From the NCBI GenBank assembly GCA_028290545.1, contig JAQGJP010000104.1, forward strand, positions 62,001 through 126,000: a stretch of DNA of 64,000 nt, read 5' to 3'. Made by a program: the position numbers and the translations under genes. Shown here one piece after another: positions 16,390-23,951 of this stretch (the stretch's first letter is position 1; each line of letters begins with the position of its first letter). The notes beneath the pieces were generated by a model. It was given only the letters and a program-made list of their open reading frames with translations. It had not been told where the DNA came from and ran no database searches. The stretch comes from Rhizobium sp. Lineage in GTDB: Bacteria; Pseudomonadota; Alphaproteobacteria; Rhizobiales; Rhizobiaceae.

Positions 16390-17148
16390 ATGATGAAACC
16401 GGGTCCCGTCCATGATCAGAGCACTCTCCGGTCCCGCGTCGATCTTTCCGTCGGTTTTGCGGAAATCGGATTGACGTCACAGGCCGGCAGAAACGACCTT
16501 TACAATCAGGACAAAGATTCATCCGATGAGGGGAAAAACGTCCTCGCGCGCGGCAAATTGCTGATCGTGGAGGACGAATATCTGATTGCCCAGGACTTGG
16601 CCTATGGTCCTCAACGGGAGGGTATCGATATCCTTGGCCCCTATAGCTCAATCGATAGCGCCATCGACGTGCTCCGAACCACTGACGATATCGGCGCCGC
16701 GATCCTCGATCTGAATATTGGCGGTCGCATCGCCTTCGACCTTGCCGAGCAACTTGCGGGCAAGAACATTCCGTTCATATTCTACACCGGATATGACAGT
16801 GTCATCGTGCCGGAGAAATTTCGCACGGTTAACCGCGTCCGCAAGCCGGCCGAATGGTCGGAGATTAAAAAAGCGTTGTTCAGCAGGGATGTCGAGAAGA
16901 AACCGAATGCGCGGCTGATTAAGAACTTCTCATCGGAAGCACCCGATCTCACGTCGCTGCTGCCGCGCATCAGGATGCGGGCACGCGAAATCACCGCAAA
17001 CAGCGACATGGCGGAACGGCTGGTGGAACGGACGCTCGAGAGGGCGATTCGAGAAATTGGCGACTGCCCCGTTGGAGTGCCGATGGCGCATTGGCTGATC
17101 GGCCTGCTCGAAACCACGGGCATCGGCGATCGCAATCATCTGAACTGA
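16390..17148 (+). CDS. Receiver protein with a sigma-region-2-like tail
   Basis: The 252-residue protein has a polar N-terminus (1-50), a CheY-type receiver (about 55-168) and a helical tail. Phospho-acceptor Asp107 is in AAILDLNIGG, the conserved Thr is 133 in FYTGYDS and Lys152 is in RVRKPAEW. Residues 187-222 (LTSLLPRIRMRAREI... and MAERLVERTLERAI) resemble region 2 of ECF sigma factors. PhyR, the anti-anti-sigma factor, has a sigma-like part before its receiver; here the order is reversed and the sigma-like part is short. GGAGG seven bases upstream fixes the start at 16390. It is divergent from a 93-aa exported protein and near the HisKA_2 kinase. Confidence 0.82.
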   Translation: MMKPGPVHDQSTLRSRVDLSVGFAEIGLTSQAGRNDLYNQDKDSSDEGKNVLARGKLLIVEDEYLIAQDLAYGPQREGIDILGPYSSIDSAIDVLRTTDDIGAAILDLNIGGRIAFDLAEQLAGKNIPFIFYTGYDSVIVPEKFRTVNRVRKPAEWSEIKKALFSRDVEKKPNARLIKNFSSEAPDLTSLLPRIRMRAREITANSDMAERLVERTLERAIREIGDCPVGVPMAHWLIGLLETTGIGDRNHLN

Positions 17149-17182
17149 TATAGTTTCGGCCTATCTTCCAGCCGGTTTTGCA

Positions 17183-17491
17183 TCAGCCGCGCAAAAGCCG
17201 GTCCATCGACCTTTCAAGTTTCTGGATATTCTGGAATCGCTCGGGAATAACGCTGTCATCATCACCGGTCGTGAAAACGAACGGCGATCGGAAAACTCAA
17301 TTTACCGTGCAGATTGCCATCGAGCACCGCACCGTCAAACGGACGGGAAGCGACCGCTCTGACCTGCATCGCAGCATCAACCGTTGAAATAGGCCCAACG
17401 ATGTCGAAGCCGTTGGCTTCGAGCGCATCCATCAAATCCAGAGCAATCAGGAGTTCGTCTTTGACACCAGCAGCCGATGCCTAGCTGTCAT
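17183..17491 (-). pseudogene. Broken single-domain response regulator
   Basis: Reading the minus strand in three frames recovers a receiver domain. From an ATG at 17491 the start reads MTARHRLLV; one lost base then shifts to a frame reading KDELLIALDLMDALEANG, then FDIVGPISTVDAAMQ and FDGAVLDGNLHGKLSFPIA. A second lesion, with roughly ten codons missing, shifts to FVFTTGDDDSVIPERF and ends RSMDRLLRG at 17183. The acidic pocket residue before DE is Lys. The product as it stands cannot fold as a receiver. It lies directly after the receiver gene at 16390 on the other strand. Confidence 0.75.
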
Positions 17492-17531
17492 CTTGCTTCG
17501 CGGGTCGATGCGCCTCCTGAAGTGATCGGTA

Positions 17532-17807
17532 TTATTCAGCCGCCTTTTTAGCTCTTGCCCGTCTGGGTGCCTCGGCGATCACATCTGGTGCTTTTATCAC
17601 AGCTTTCGCTGCCTTCGCCTTCGGCATTTTCGGCACCTTGAGTGCCTGGGTCGTACCCTCGCTCTCGATTATGTCGCTTGCTTCACCAGTCTCGAGCGCT
17701 TTCGTGGCTTCCTGCCAATGACGATCGTGTTCGCCATGCGGACGCCCTTCCCGTTCCCAGCGGTGATAGGCTTCGGATTTGATGCGGTCTTCTTTTTCGT
17801 CCAACAT
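17532..17807 (-). CDS. DUF2934 protein
   Basis: The 91-residue protein has a DUF2934 N-terminus: RIKSEAYHRWEREGRPHGEH, then DRHWQEA, the pattern IR.rAYelWE.eGrp.g...eHW..A. The remainder is an alanine- and lysine-rich tail (AKAAKAVIKAP, RRARAKKAAE), probably disordered and basic. Function unknown; DUF2934 genes recur near stress genes in rhizobia. An exact EcfG-type promoter on the same strand lies at 18009-18033, about 200 bases upstream. Confidence 0.82.
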   Translation of the reverse strand: MLDEKEDRIKSEAYHRWEREGRPHGEHDRHWQEATKALETGEASDIIESEGTTQALKVPKMPKAKAAKAVIKAPDVIAEAPRRARAKKAAE

Positions 17808-18008
17808 TTCACCTTCCCCTGACTATCCCATGTCAACAACTCATTCTGTACGCGAAAATGGTGATTCTCGCCTGCAAAAAAGCGAGATGCGAACCGGACG
17901 GATAGGAAGCTCGTCTGCCGTTTCGTTGGCCACAAGAAGAAAACGGAAAAATTCTTGTGTTCTTCGCACCGTCGCGTCCATTTGGCACGGTTCGCAACTC
18001 GGTTCCAA

Positions 18009-18033
18009 AACGAACGGATGGTGATTTCGTTCC
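18009..18033 (-). promoter_or_regulatory. EcfG-type promoter, minus strand
   Basis: On the minus strand GGAAC (18033-18029), 16 bases, CGTT (18012-18009). Exact match. The next gene in that direction is DUF2934 starting at 17807, leaving a leader of about 195 bases. Confidence 0.6.
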
Positions 18034-18056
18034 CGGCAACCCTGATATTGGCGTCC

Positions 18057-18081
18057 GGAACATTGCCGCGGCGGTCGAGTT
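18057..18081 (+). promoter_or_regulatory. Possible EcfG-type promoter (variant -10)
   Basis: GGAAC (18057-18061), 16 bases, AGTT (18078-18081), 40 bases before the PPOX-fold gene. Confidence 0.42.
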
Positions 18082-18120
18082 ATTATCCCGGCTATTGGAT
18101 CGGATACAGAGGAAACCCTC

Positions 18121-18603
18121 ATGAAAACCGAACATGAAGAGATCAATCAAGTATGGGAGCTGATGGAGAAGATCGGATTTTGCATGCTGTCAACCCGCAC
18201 GGGCGAGGACATCCGGGCCCGACCGATGGCAGCCCATCTTGAACCGATGGAAAACGCGATCTATTTCCTAAGCGATGTCGACAGCACCAAGGACGACGAG
18301 ATCGCCCGCTGGCCGAATGTCGGCCTCGCATTTGCCGATCCGAAAGGCCAGAAATATGTCTCCGTGACCGGGACCGCCGAGGTCTCCAACGATCGGGAAC
18401 AGGTGCGCGAGCTTTTTTCGACACCCGCGAAGGCGTGGTGGGACAGCGCGGACGACCCCGCGATCCGCGTTCTGAAGATCACACCAAAATATGCCGAATA
18501 CTGGAATAGTCCAGGCACGCTGGTCAGCTATGTCAGGATGCTGGCGGCAGCAATAACGGATTCGCGACCCGACATGGGCGACAATGCCAAGGTCGATTTG
18601 TAA
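18121..18603 (+). CDS. Pyridoxamine 5'-phosphate oxidase-fold stress protein
   Basis: The 160-residue protein belongs to the general stress protein 26 group of the PNPOx-like split-barrel fold, which binds FMN or FAD. Visible features are IGFCMLSTRTGEDIRARPMA near 20-40, IYFLSDVDSTKDDEI near 60, and the closing KITPKYAEYWNSPGTLV. The cofactor and reaction are not certain. The gene is 67 bases before topoisomerase IB and has a variant EcfG-like promoter. Confidence 0.88.
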   Translation: MKTEHEEINQVWELMEKIGFCMLSTRTGEDIRARPMAAHLEPMENAIYFLSDVDSTKDDEIARWPNVGLAFADPKGQKYVSVTGTAEVSNDREQVRELFSTPAKAWWDSADDPAIRVLKITPKYAEYWNSPGTLVSYVRMLAAAITDSRPDMGDNAKVDL

Positions 18604-18670
18604 TCATGCCAGCAGAAGGCCGCCCCGGCCATCCGCGCACTGAAGAAAACCCGTTCGTTCCGGTACGCAC

Positions 18671-19708
18671 ATGGACATACGATCGCTTCGCTCAGCCGGC
18701 CTCATTTATGTCAGCGATGCAGAACCTGGCATCCGCCGGGAGAACCGCGGAACAAGCTTCTGCTATCGACTGCCTGACGGCAATCTGCTCAGGGACGAGA
18801 GTGAGATTTCCCGGATCAGGACCCTCGGCATACCGCCAGCCTACAGGAACGTCTGGATTTGCCTTGATCCGCAAGGGCATCTGCAGGCGACCGGACTCGA
18901 CGCACGCGAACGCAAACAATATCGTTACCATCCGGATTGGCAGGCTCTGCGCAGCGATCGGAAATTCGATCAGCTGGTACAGTTCGGCGAGGCTCTTCCC
19001 GGAATCCGGCGGCGGATATCGCGCGATCTAAATGCGGGTATCAAGAATGAGCGCGGAGTATTGGCTGCACTTGCCGTGCTGCTCGATCTTGCTCACCTTC
19101 GCGTTGGCAACATGGCGTATGCACGGGACAACAAGACTTTCGGTGCAACCACGCTGCTGAAACGCCATCTCAGAATTCACCCCGACCGGATCGAGCTCAA
19201 GTTCGTGGCCAAGGGCGGAAAGAAGGTGCAGCGAACACTGAAGCACCCACGCCTGCAGCATATTCTCGAACAGATTGCCGATCTGCCCGGCCGCCGGCTA
19301 TTTGCATGGAAGGACCTGGATGGCGGCCAGCATTCGATCGATTCCGGCAAGCTCAACGCCTATCTTAGCGACGCTGCCGATTTCGCGATTTCCGCCAAGA
19401 CATTCCGGACCTGGGGCGGCAGCCTCGCAGCTTTCGAGCGGGCGGTTCAGATCCTTGACAATGGCGAGACGCCGACGATGAAATCGCTATGTGAAGCCGC
19501 CTCGGTGGAACTTCACAACACACCCACCATCTGCCGCAAGAGCTATATCCATCCGACAGTGCTGTCTCTCGCCGAGGTCAAGAGCGATCCGCTGAAATGG
19601 TATGGCAAATGGAAGAAGCGGTCCAAGCCGCGAGACAAGGGATTGCGCGCTGAAGAAGCCGCGTTGCTCGGCCTGCTGAAGACGGGGCTTCTGAGAACGA
19701 TAAAGTGA
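18671..19708 (+). CDS. Bacterial type IB DNA topoisomerase
   Basis: The enzyme relaxes supercoils by a 3'-phosphotyrosine intermediate and belongs to the poxvirus-like bacterial group. The 345-residue length is normal. The N-terminal domain carries RKQYRYHPDW; the catalytic domain carries LAHLRVGN, KGGKKVQR, and KTFRTWGGSLAA with the active-site Arg and His-equivalent. The nucleophile is Tyr292 in ICRKSYIHP. The ATG at 18671 lacks a clear ribosome site, so translation may be coupled to the gene upstream. Such enzymes occur in scattered bacteria and are often linked with stress genes, as here. Confidence 0.92.
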   Translation: MDIRSLRSAGLIYVSDAEPGIRRENRGTSFCYRLPDGNLLRDESEISRIRTLGIPPAYRNVWICLDPQGHLQATGLDARERKQYRYHPDWQALRSDRKFDQLVQFGEALPGIRRRISRDLNAGIKNERGVLAALAVLLDLAHLRVGNMAYARDNKTFGATTLLKRHLRIHPDRIELKFVAKGGKKVQRTLKHPRLQHILEQIADLPGRRLFAWKDLDGGQHSIDSGKLNAYLSDAADFAISAKTFRTWGGSLAAFERAVQILDNGETPTMKSLCEAASVELHNTPTICRKSYIHPTVLSLAEVKSDPLKWYGKWKKRSKPRDKGLRAEEAALLGLLKTGLLRTIK

Positions 19709-19790
19709 CAGCCCGCGATGCGCGGAAGCGGCCGGATGGTCAGGAATTGGGTGATGATAATGTCATCGCGTCTGCTGTGCCGAGCGTTAC

Positions 19791-19815
19791 GGAACCTATC
19801 GCCTGCGCGGGTGTT
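19791..19815 (+). promoter_or_regulatory. Possible EcfG-type promoter (variant -10)
   Basis: GGAAC (19791-19795), 16 bases, TGTT (19812-19815), 39 bases before the 57-aa gene. Confidence 0.38.
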
Positions 19816-19853
19816 GTGCTGAAATAATCTTCTGACATCGGAGAGAGATCATC

Positions 19854-20027
19854 ATGTCCTCCAAGACGGACGAACACCCGGAACAGGATCCGGCCGAGGG
19901 CTCGCGCGAAACGATAGATCGCGAACTGGCCAGACAGACCCCCGAAGGTAAGAATACCGACAAGGCCCGCAAGCCGTCGAAGGGCCGGGTTACAAGGAAC
20001 GGGCAGCAAGACCACCGGCCGATGTGA
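19854..20027 (+). CDS. Small disordered hydrophilic protein (57 aa)
   Basis: A 58-codon frame starts ATG at 19854 after GGAGAG and ends TGA at 20027. The product begins MSSKTDEHPEQDPAEG and is rich in E, D, K, R, Q and T with no hydrophobic segment. It resembles the small charged stress proteins of rhizobia but belongs to no family I can name. A GGAAC element with a variant -10 lies 39 bases upstream. Confidence 0.6.
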   Translation: MSSKTDEHPEQDPAEGSRETIDRELARQTPEGKNTDKARKPSKGRVTRNGQQDHRPM

Positions 20028-20089
20028 AGCCTCAACGAATATGGTAACAAGCGACAACACTCGTGTGCTGCAGCCAGAACTGGTTCTGG

Positions 20090-21118
20090 CTACTTGGAAT
20101 ACGGGTCCGAGAGTGCCGCATCCGGACGGCTGATCGGATATTTGATGTTCGAGACCTTCTTGGCCATTTTGTCGGGGCCATAGCGTTTCAACATGTCGCG
20201 GAAGCTCTTGTGCATGCCGCCATCGACATAGGCATAGGAATGCATCTGCGGAATGGTCGACATTTCAATGCTGGTCTGAGCAATAAGGCCGTCCTTGCCG
20301 ACCTCGGCTGGGCAAGCCGCGAGCGGATCCGACGGTTCGCCATTGGTGAACGTCTTGTTGAACACATACCGGCCGCCGCACATCGCCACATCCGGGGCGC
20401 TACGGGTTCTTTCGAAACTGTCATAGCCCACTTTCAGATCACGCCAGAATGAGATGTTCGGATCGCCCTGATGCTCGGCCATGTTGCGCGCATTCATGCG
20501 GAATGGAAACGCCTGTACCTGGAACTGTCTCTGGCCGCTCTGCAACGACTTCAATGCAATGGCATAGATCTCGGCCACGCCCTGGTCGGACATGGCATAA
20601 CAGCCGGAAGACGAGCAGGCCCCATGCACCATCAGCGCCTCGCCCTGATAACCAAGCGCACTTTCAAGCCGGTTCGGATAGCCGAGATTGAACGACAGGT
20701 AATATCGTGACCTCGGGTTCAGCTGGCTCATCGAGACGGAATAGAAGCCCTCGGGGGCCTGACGGTCGCCATTCTTCTTTTTCGGACCCAGTTTGCCCGA
20801 CCAGCGGCAGATCGGATAGGTCTTGAACAGCGCATACTGCCCGGAAGGCTTCTTCTTCCAGATCTCGAGTTCGCTCTCTTCCTTGAAAATCCGGACGAGA
20901 ACGGCATCCTCCTGCTGGAAACCCTTCGACTTTATCTCACGCGCCAGCTTCGGCGTGATATCGGTAGAAGGTCCGATATCCTCGAGACTTGCGGTCGTGC
21001 AGCTTGAAACGAGTCCGAGCATTGCCGCGACGATGGCCGATCGCGACACGATCCGCCTCGTCCTCAGCGTCGCCGAGCCCACAATATTTCCAAGTCCAGA
21101 AAGCATCATTCGTCCCAT
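20090..21118 (-). CDS. Exported L,D-transpeptidase-like lipoprotein (YafK type)
   Basis: The protein has a signal segment ending in LGLVSSC, a probable lipobox with Cys near residue 40. The YkuD domain (about 80-210) shows LEIWKKKPSGQYALFKTYPICRWSGKLG split here into its parts, a PEGFYSV element, and the catalytic HGACSSSGCYAM with the nucleophile Cys in SGC. YafK-type members cut or modify peptidoglycan-linked bonds. The C-terminal 130 residues have no recognised domain. The start could be at 21118 or three codons later. It stands alone on the minus strand after the stress region. Confidence 0.85.
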   Translation of the reverse strand: MGRMMLSGLGNIVGSATLRTRRIVSRSAIVAAMLGLVSSCTTASLEDIGPSTDITPKLAREIKSKGFQQEDAVLVRIFKEESELEIWKKKPSGQYALFKTYPICRWSGKLGPKKKNGDRQAPEGFYSVSMSQLNPRSRYYLSFNLGYPNRLESALGYQGEALMVHGACSSSGCYAMSDQGVAEIYAIALKSLQSGQRQFQVQAFPFRMNARNMAEHQGDPNISFWRDLKVGYDSFERTRSAPDVAMCGGRYVFNKTFTNGEPSDPLAACPAEVGKDGLIAQTSIEMSTIPQMHSYAYVDGGMHKSFRDMLKRYGPDKMAKKVSNIKYPISRPDAALSDPYSK

Positions 21119-21296
21119 TGTCGCCGCAGCCGACCGCCTGTCACAAACCGGGCGACATCCCTCGCCTTGTCTGTCTTCAGATTAAAGATCGGCGCTTGCG
21201 CGGCACTTGGCACATCATCGTGAAAAATGGTTACCGAGACGTTGCCAAAGTGTTTCCCCATTCAGCAAATTCCCTTGGCTGAGCAAAGCGGCGTTT

Positions 21297-22472
21297 CTAT
21301 GTTCCCTTGCGCAAGCTCACAATGGCGAAGGCGGCGCCGAAAGCCAGGGTTACGCATCCGACCGTAAGCGGTGCTGCGGCCGGAGAAAAAGCCTGCATCG
21401 CCACTCCGAAAGTGGTCGAGCCGCCGGCGCTGCCAACCGAATAGGCCAGCGCGAACGCGGCGCTGCCAGCGACCAGCATGCCGCCACTGTACCGCTCGCC
21501 GAGCAGGGTGAGCGCGGTTGTATATAGCGCGACGCTGGCCGATCCGATGATCGCGAAATTGACCAGCAGTGCCGTCTCGGATTCGAGCAGCGGTACGATG
21601 AGAAAACCCAGGCCGGCCACAAGCGCGGTGATCACCGCGATCAGCGGGCGCGAAACCTTATCGAGCAGATAGCCGACCAGCGGCTGGGCGATGGCGGTGG
21701 GCAGCGCCATCATCGTCACGCTCATGGCAGCAAAGGCTGGAGAATAACCAAGCTCGGTGAAGTAGATCGGCATACCGGAAATAGCGGCGATGTCGGCGAA
21801 ACCGAACGCAAGAACCATGCACACCAGCATCGGCGCGCGGAAGACGAACTGCAGAAACATGCCCGATGTCGCAGCTTCCGGCTCTGTGGTCGCCTTGCGG
21901 CAGATGATGATGCTCGCGAAGGCGACGAAAGCGATATAGACCGCCAGCAGCGCAAAGGCGAAGCCGTCATCGGTGCCGAACAGCGGGATCGCCATCGGGC
22001 CGGCGGCGAACCCGGCGCATATTCCGGCGCCATAGAGACCGGATACGCGGCCCCGAAGATGATCAGGGCACGCGGTATTCAGCCAGGCTTCGCTGATCAT
22101 GAAAATGATGCTGGCGCAAAAACCGAGGATGAAACGGGCGACAAACCATACCCAGAGGGCATCGGAACTTGCAAGAATTGCCAGGCTGACCGAGACGCCG
22201 AGCAATCCGGCAACGATCAGCCGATGTCCGCGAAGAACGGTGGTGATCGGCCCGACAAGCAGGGTCGCGAGTGCCAGACCGGCCGCGAAGCAGGCGCCGT
22301 TAAGCCCGATGATGCCGGGTGGAACATCACGTGCCGTCAGAATGAGCGAGATCAGCGGATAGGTCAGCCCTTGGGAGATGCTGAATGCGGTCGCACCAAA
22401 AATGACGACGGCGATCGCAGCCCAGTCGGCATTGAGAATTTTTATGTGCGCTGCGCTCACGTCCTGCTCCAT
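21297..22472 (-). CDS. MFS transporter (YcaD-like)
   Basis: The 391-residue protein has twelve hydrophobic helices with the MFS gap after helix 6 near KATTEPEAATSG. The loop 2-3 region holds VGPITTVLRGHRLIVAG in place of the classical GxxxDRxGRR. LNTACPDHLRGRVSGLYG after helix 4 is typical of the YcaD/YfkF-like drug or metabolite transporters. The substrate is unknown. The gene lies 128 bases after a RidA gene on the same strand and next to the hydantoinase operon, so it could handle a related metabolite. Confidence 0.85.
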   Translation of the reverse strand: MEQDVSAAHIKILNADWAAIAVVIFGATAFSISQGLTYPLISLILTARDVPPGIIGLNGACFAAGLALATLLVGPITTVLRGHRLIVAGLLGVSVSLAILASSDALWVWFVARFILGFCASIIFMISEAWLNTACPDHLRGRVSGLYGAGICAGFAAGPMAIPLFGTDDGFAFALLAVYIAFVAFASIIICRKATTEPEAATSGMFLQFVFRAPMLVCMVLAFGFADIAAISGMPIYFTELGYSPAFAAMSVTMMALPTAIAQPLVGYLLDKVSRPLIAVITALVAGLGFLIVPLLESETALLVNFAIIGSASVALYTTALTLLGERYSGGMLVAGSAAFALAYSVGSAGGSTTFGVAMQAFSPAAAPLTVGCVTLAFGAAFAIVSLRKGT

Positions 22473-22599
22473 ACGCCGGGCGATTCAGTTGCAGGATGCA
22501 GTAAATTATTCAACCGTATAGTCAAGCCTGTCTGATGCAACGCTCCAGTAGCACACAGGTGACGGCCGCCAACTGGAAGCCGTCCCTGATTGCCGCCTA

Positions 22600-22944
22600 T
22601 CAGGCCGCCGCGACTGCAGTCATTTCCACCCGCAGGTCCGGATCCGCAAGACGGGCCTCGACACAGGCGCGAACCGGCGGGTTGGCCTTGTCGATCCACT
22701 GGTCGTAAACCCCATTCATCGCATCGAAATCGGCGATCGACGGCAGGAAGATGTTGACGGCGAGCAGCTTGGACTTGTCGCTGCCGGCCTCCTTGAGGAG
22801 TGCTTCGATCTGGTCGAGCACGTCTTGCGTCTGCCCCTCGATGGAGCCCTTGCGATTGGCCGCAACCTGGCCGGCGATGTAGACTGTGCCGCCGTGGACG
22901 ACGGCCTGGCTCATCCGCGAACCCTTTTGAAAACGATCGGTCAT
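22600..22944 (-). CDS. RidA family enamine/imine deaminase
   Basis: RidA proteins hydrolyse reactive enamines and imines made by PLP enzymes. The 114-residue protein begins MTDRFQKGSRMSQAVVHGG and shows the fold landmarks VYIAGQVA, DQIEALLKEAG and the C-terminal VEARLADPDLRVEMTAVAA. The conserved Arg that binds the carboxylate is in PPVRACVEARL, and the closing Glu is in VEMTA. GAGGAG just before the ATG at 22944 decides the start. It is divergent from the XRE-cupin regulator and may be in its regulon, as RidA members often accompany amino-acid catabolic operons. Confidence 0.9.
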   Translation of the reverse strand: MTDRFQKGSRMSQAVVHGGTVYIAGQVAANRKGSIEGQTQDVLDQIEALLKEAGSDKSKLLAVNIFLPSIADFDAMNGVYDQWIDKANPPVRACVEARLADPDLRVEMTAVAAA

Positions 22945-23185
22945 ATCTGCTCCTCTGCTTGGGTAGTTGTGAATTGAAATGCCGGCCAGGCGTTCGAAGC
23001 AAGCGCGCAACGAACAACCCGTGCCCTCCGCAGCCCACTAACGCGAATTTCTGGAAACGCAAAATCCTTTATGGGATCGAGCTATGCTGATCCCCATTCG
23101 ATAATTCAAAACCCGCGAGAAACCACCACAGGGGCGCCCATTCCATCACCACTCTGCAAAAATTTTAGCCGTGCTATAATTGTGA

Positions 23186-23214
23186 TTGACAATGAGTCAC
23201 GTTCGTTTTTCTAT
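23186..23214 (+). promoter_or_regulatory. Possible sigma-70-type promoter of the catabolic operon
   Basis: TTGACA (23186-23191), 17 bases, TTCTAT (23209-23214). A separate TATAAT lies at 23175-23180 without a good -35. One of the two probably drives the regulator gene at 23250. Confidence 0.3.
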
Positions 23215-23249
23215 TGAAGAAATACTAAAAAGAAAAAACTGGGTGAACA

Positions 23250-23951
23250 TTGGGAAAGCAACTCAAAGCCGACGAGGGTGCGGTCGAGACGGATATCCGT
23301 CCGCTCGGCGATCGGCTGCGCAATCGCCGCAAAGAACTGCGGCTGACGCTTCAGGACGTTGCCAATCGGGCAGGCTTTTCCGTCGGCTTCATTTCCCAGA
23401 TCGAGCGCGGCATCACGATACCGTCACTGACATCGCTGATTTCGGTCTGCCGTGTCCTGAAGGTCGATGTCGGTTCCTTTTTCCAGCAGCCAAGGCAGGA
23501 TGCGCCCGTTACCCGCCGAGAACACCGGCCGATCTATGGGCTGGGCGGGGTTTCCGGAAATGCCATTACCTATGAGCGACTCTCCGCCTCTTTTCCCGGC
23601 AACGTTCTGAGAAGCACCATCATCCATGAACCGCCGGGCTTTCGAAGCGAGCCGATGTCGCATGAGGGCGAAGAGATTTTCTTCATCGTTGATGGCTCGC
23701 TGACGCTGGAACTCGACGGCGAGACACTGATACTCGAAGCCGGCGATACCGCTCATTTTCCCTCCACCCGCACGCATGTCACCTGGAACCATACGACCGA
23801 AGCGACCACGGTGTTCCATACCTGCACCATGGATGTCTTCGGCGAAGGCGATCCATCGGGGGATCCCAATACCAGCCTTGTCGTCACCAGGGCTGCAAAC
23901 CGGCGCAGTGCGCCCAAACCACTCAAGGTAAGCAAGGGGAATAAAAAATGA
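23250..23951 (+). CDS. XRE-cupin transcriptional regulator
   Basis: The 233-residue protein has a helix-turn-helix of XRE type (about 20-75, RLRNRRKELRLTLQDVANRAG and SVGFISQIERG) and a cupin sensor (about 110-200, with HEGEEIFFIVDGS and EAGDTAHFPS). Such proteins sense small metabolites and regulate the adjacent amino-acid or peptide catabolic genes. It overlaps the next gene by four bases (ATGA), so it is the first gene of the operon. The start codon is a TTG at 23250 with a weak ribosome site; another start is possible. Confidence 0.85.
   Translation: MGKQLKADEGAVETDIRPLGDRLRNRRKELRLTLQDVANRAGFSVGFISQIERGITIPSLTSLISVCRVLKVDVGSFFQQPRQDAPVTRREHRPIYGLGGVSGNAITYERLSASFPGNVLRSTIIHEPPGFRSEPMSHEGEEIFFIVDGSLTLELDGETLILEAGDTAHFPSTRTHVTWNHTTEATTVFHTCTMDVFGEGDPSGDPNTSLVVTRAANRRSAPKPLKVSKGNKK

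Noticed and set aside
17149-17531. Plus-strand 69-codon frame at 17178
   Set aside because: It is antisense to the broken response regulator, which explains the sequence much better.
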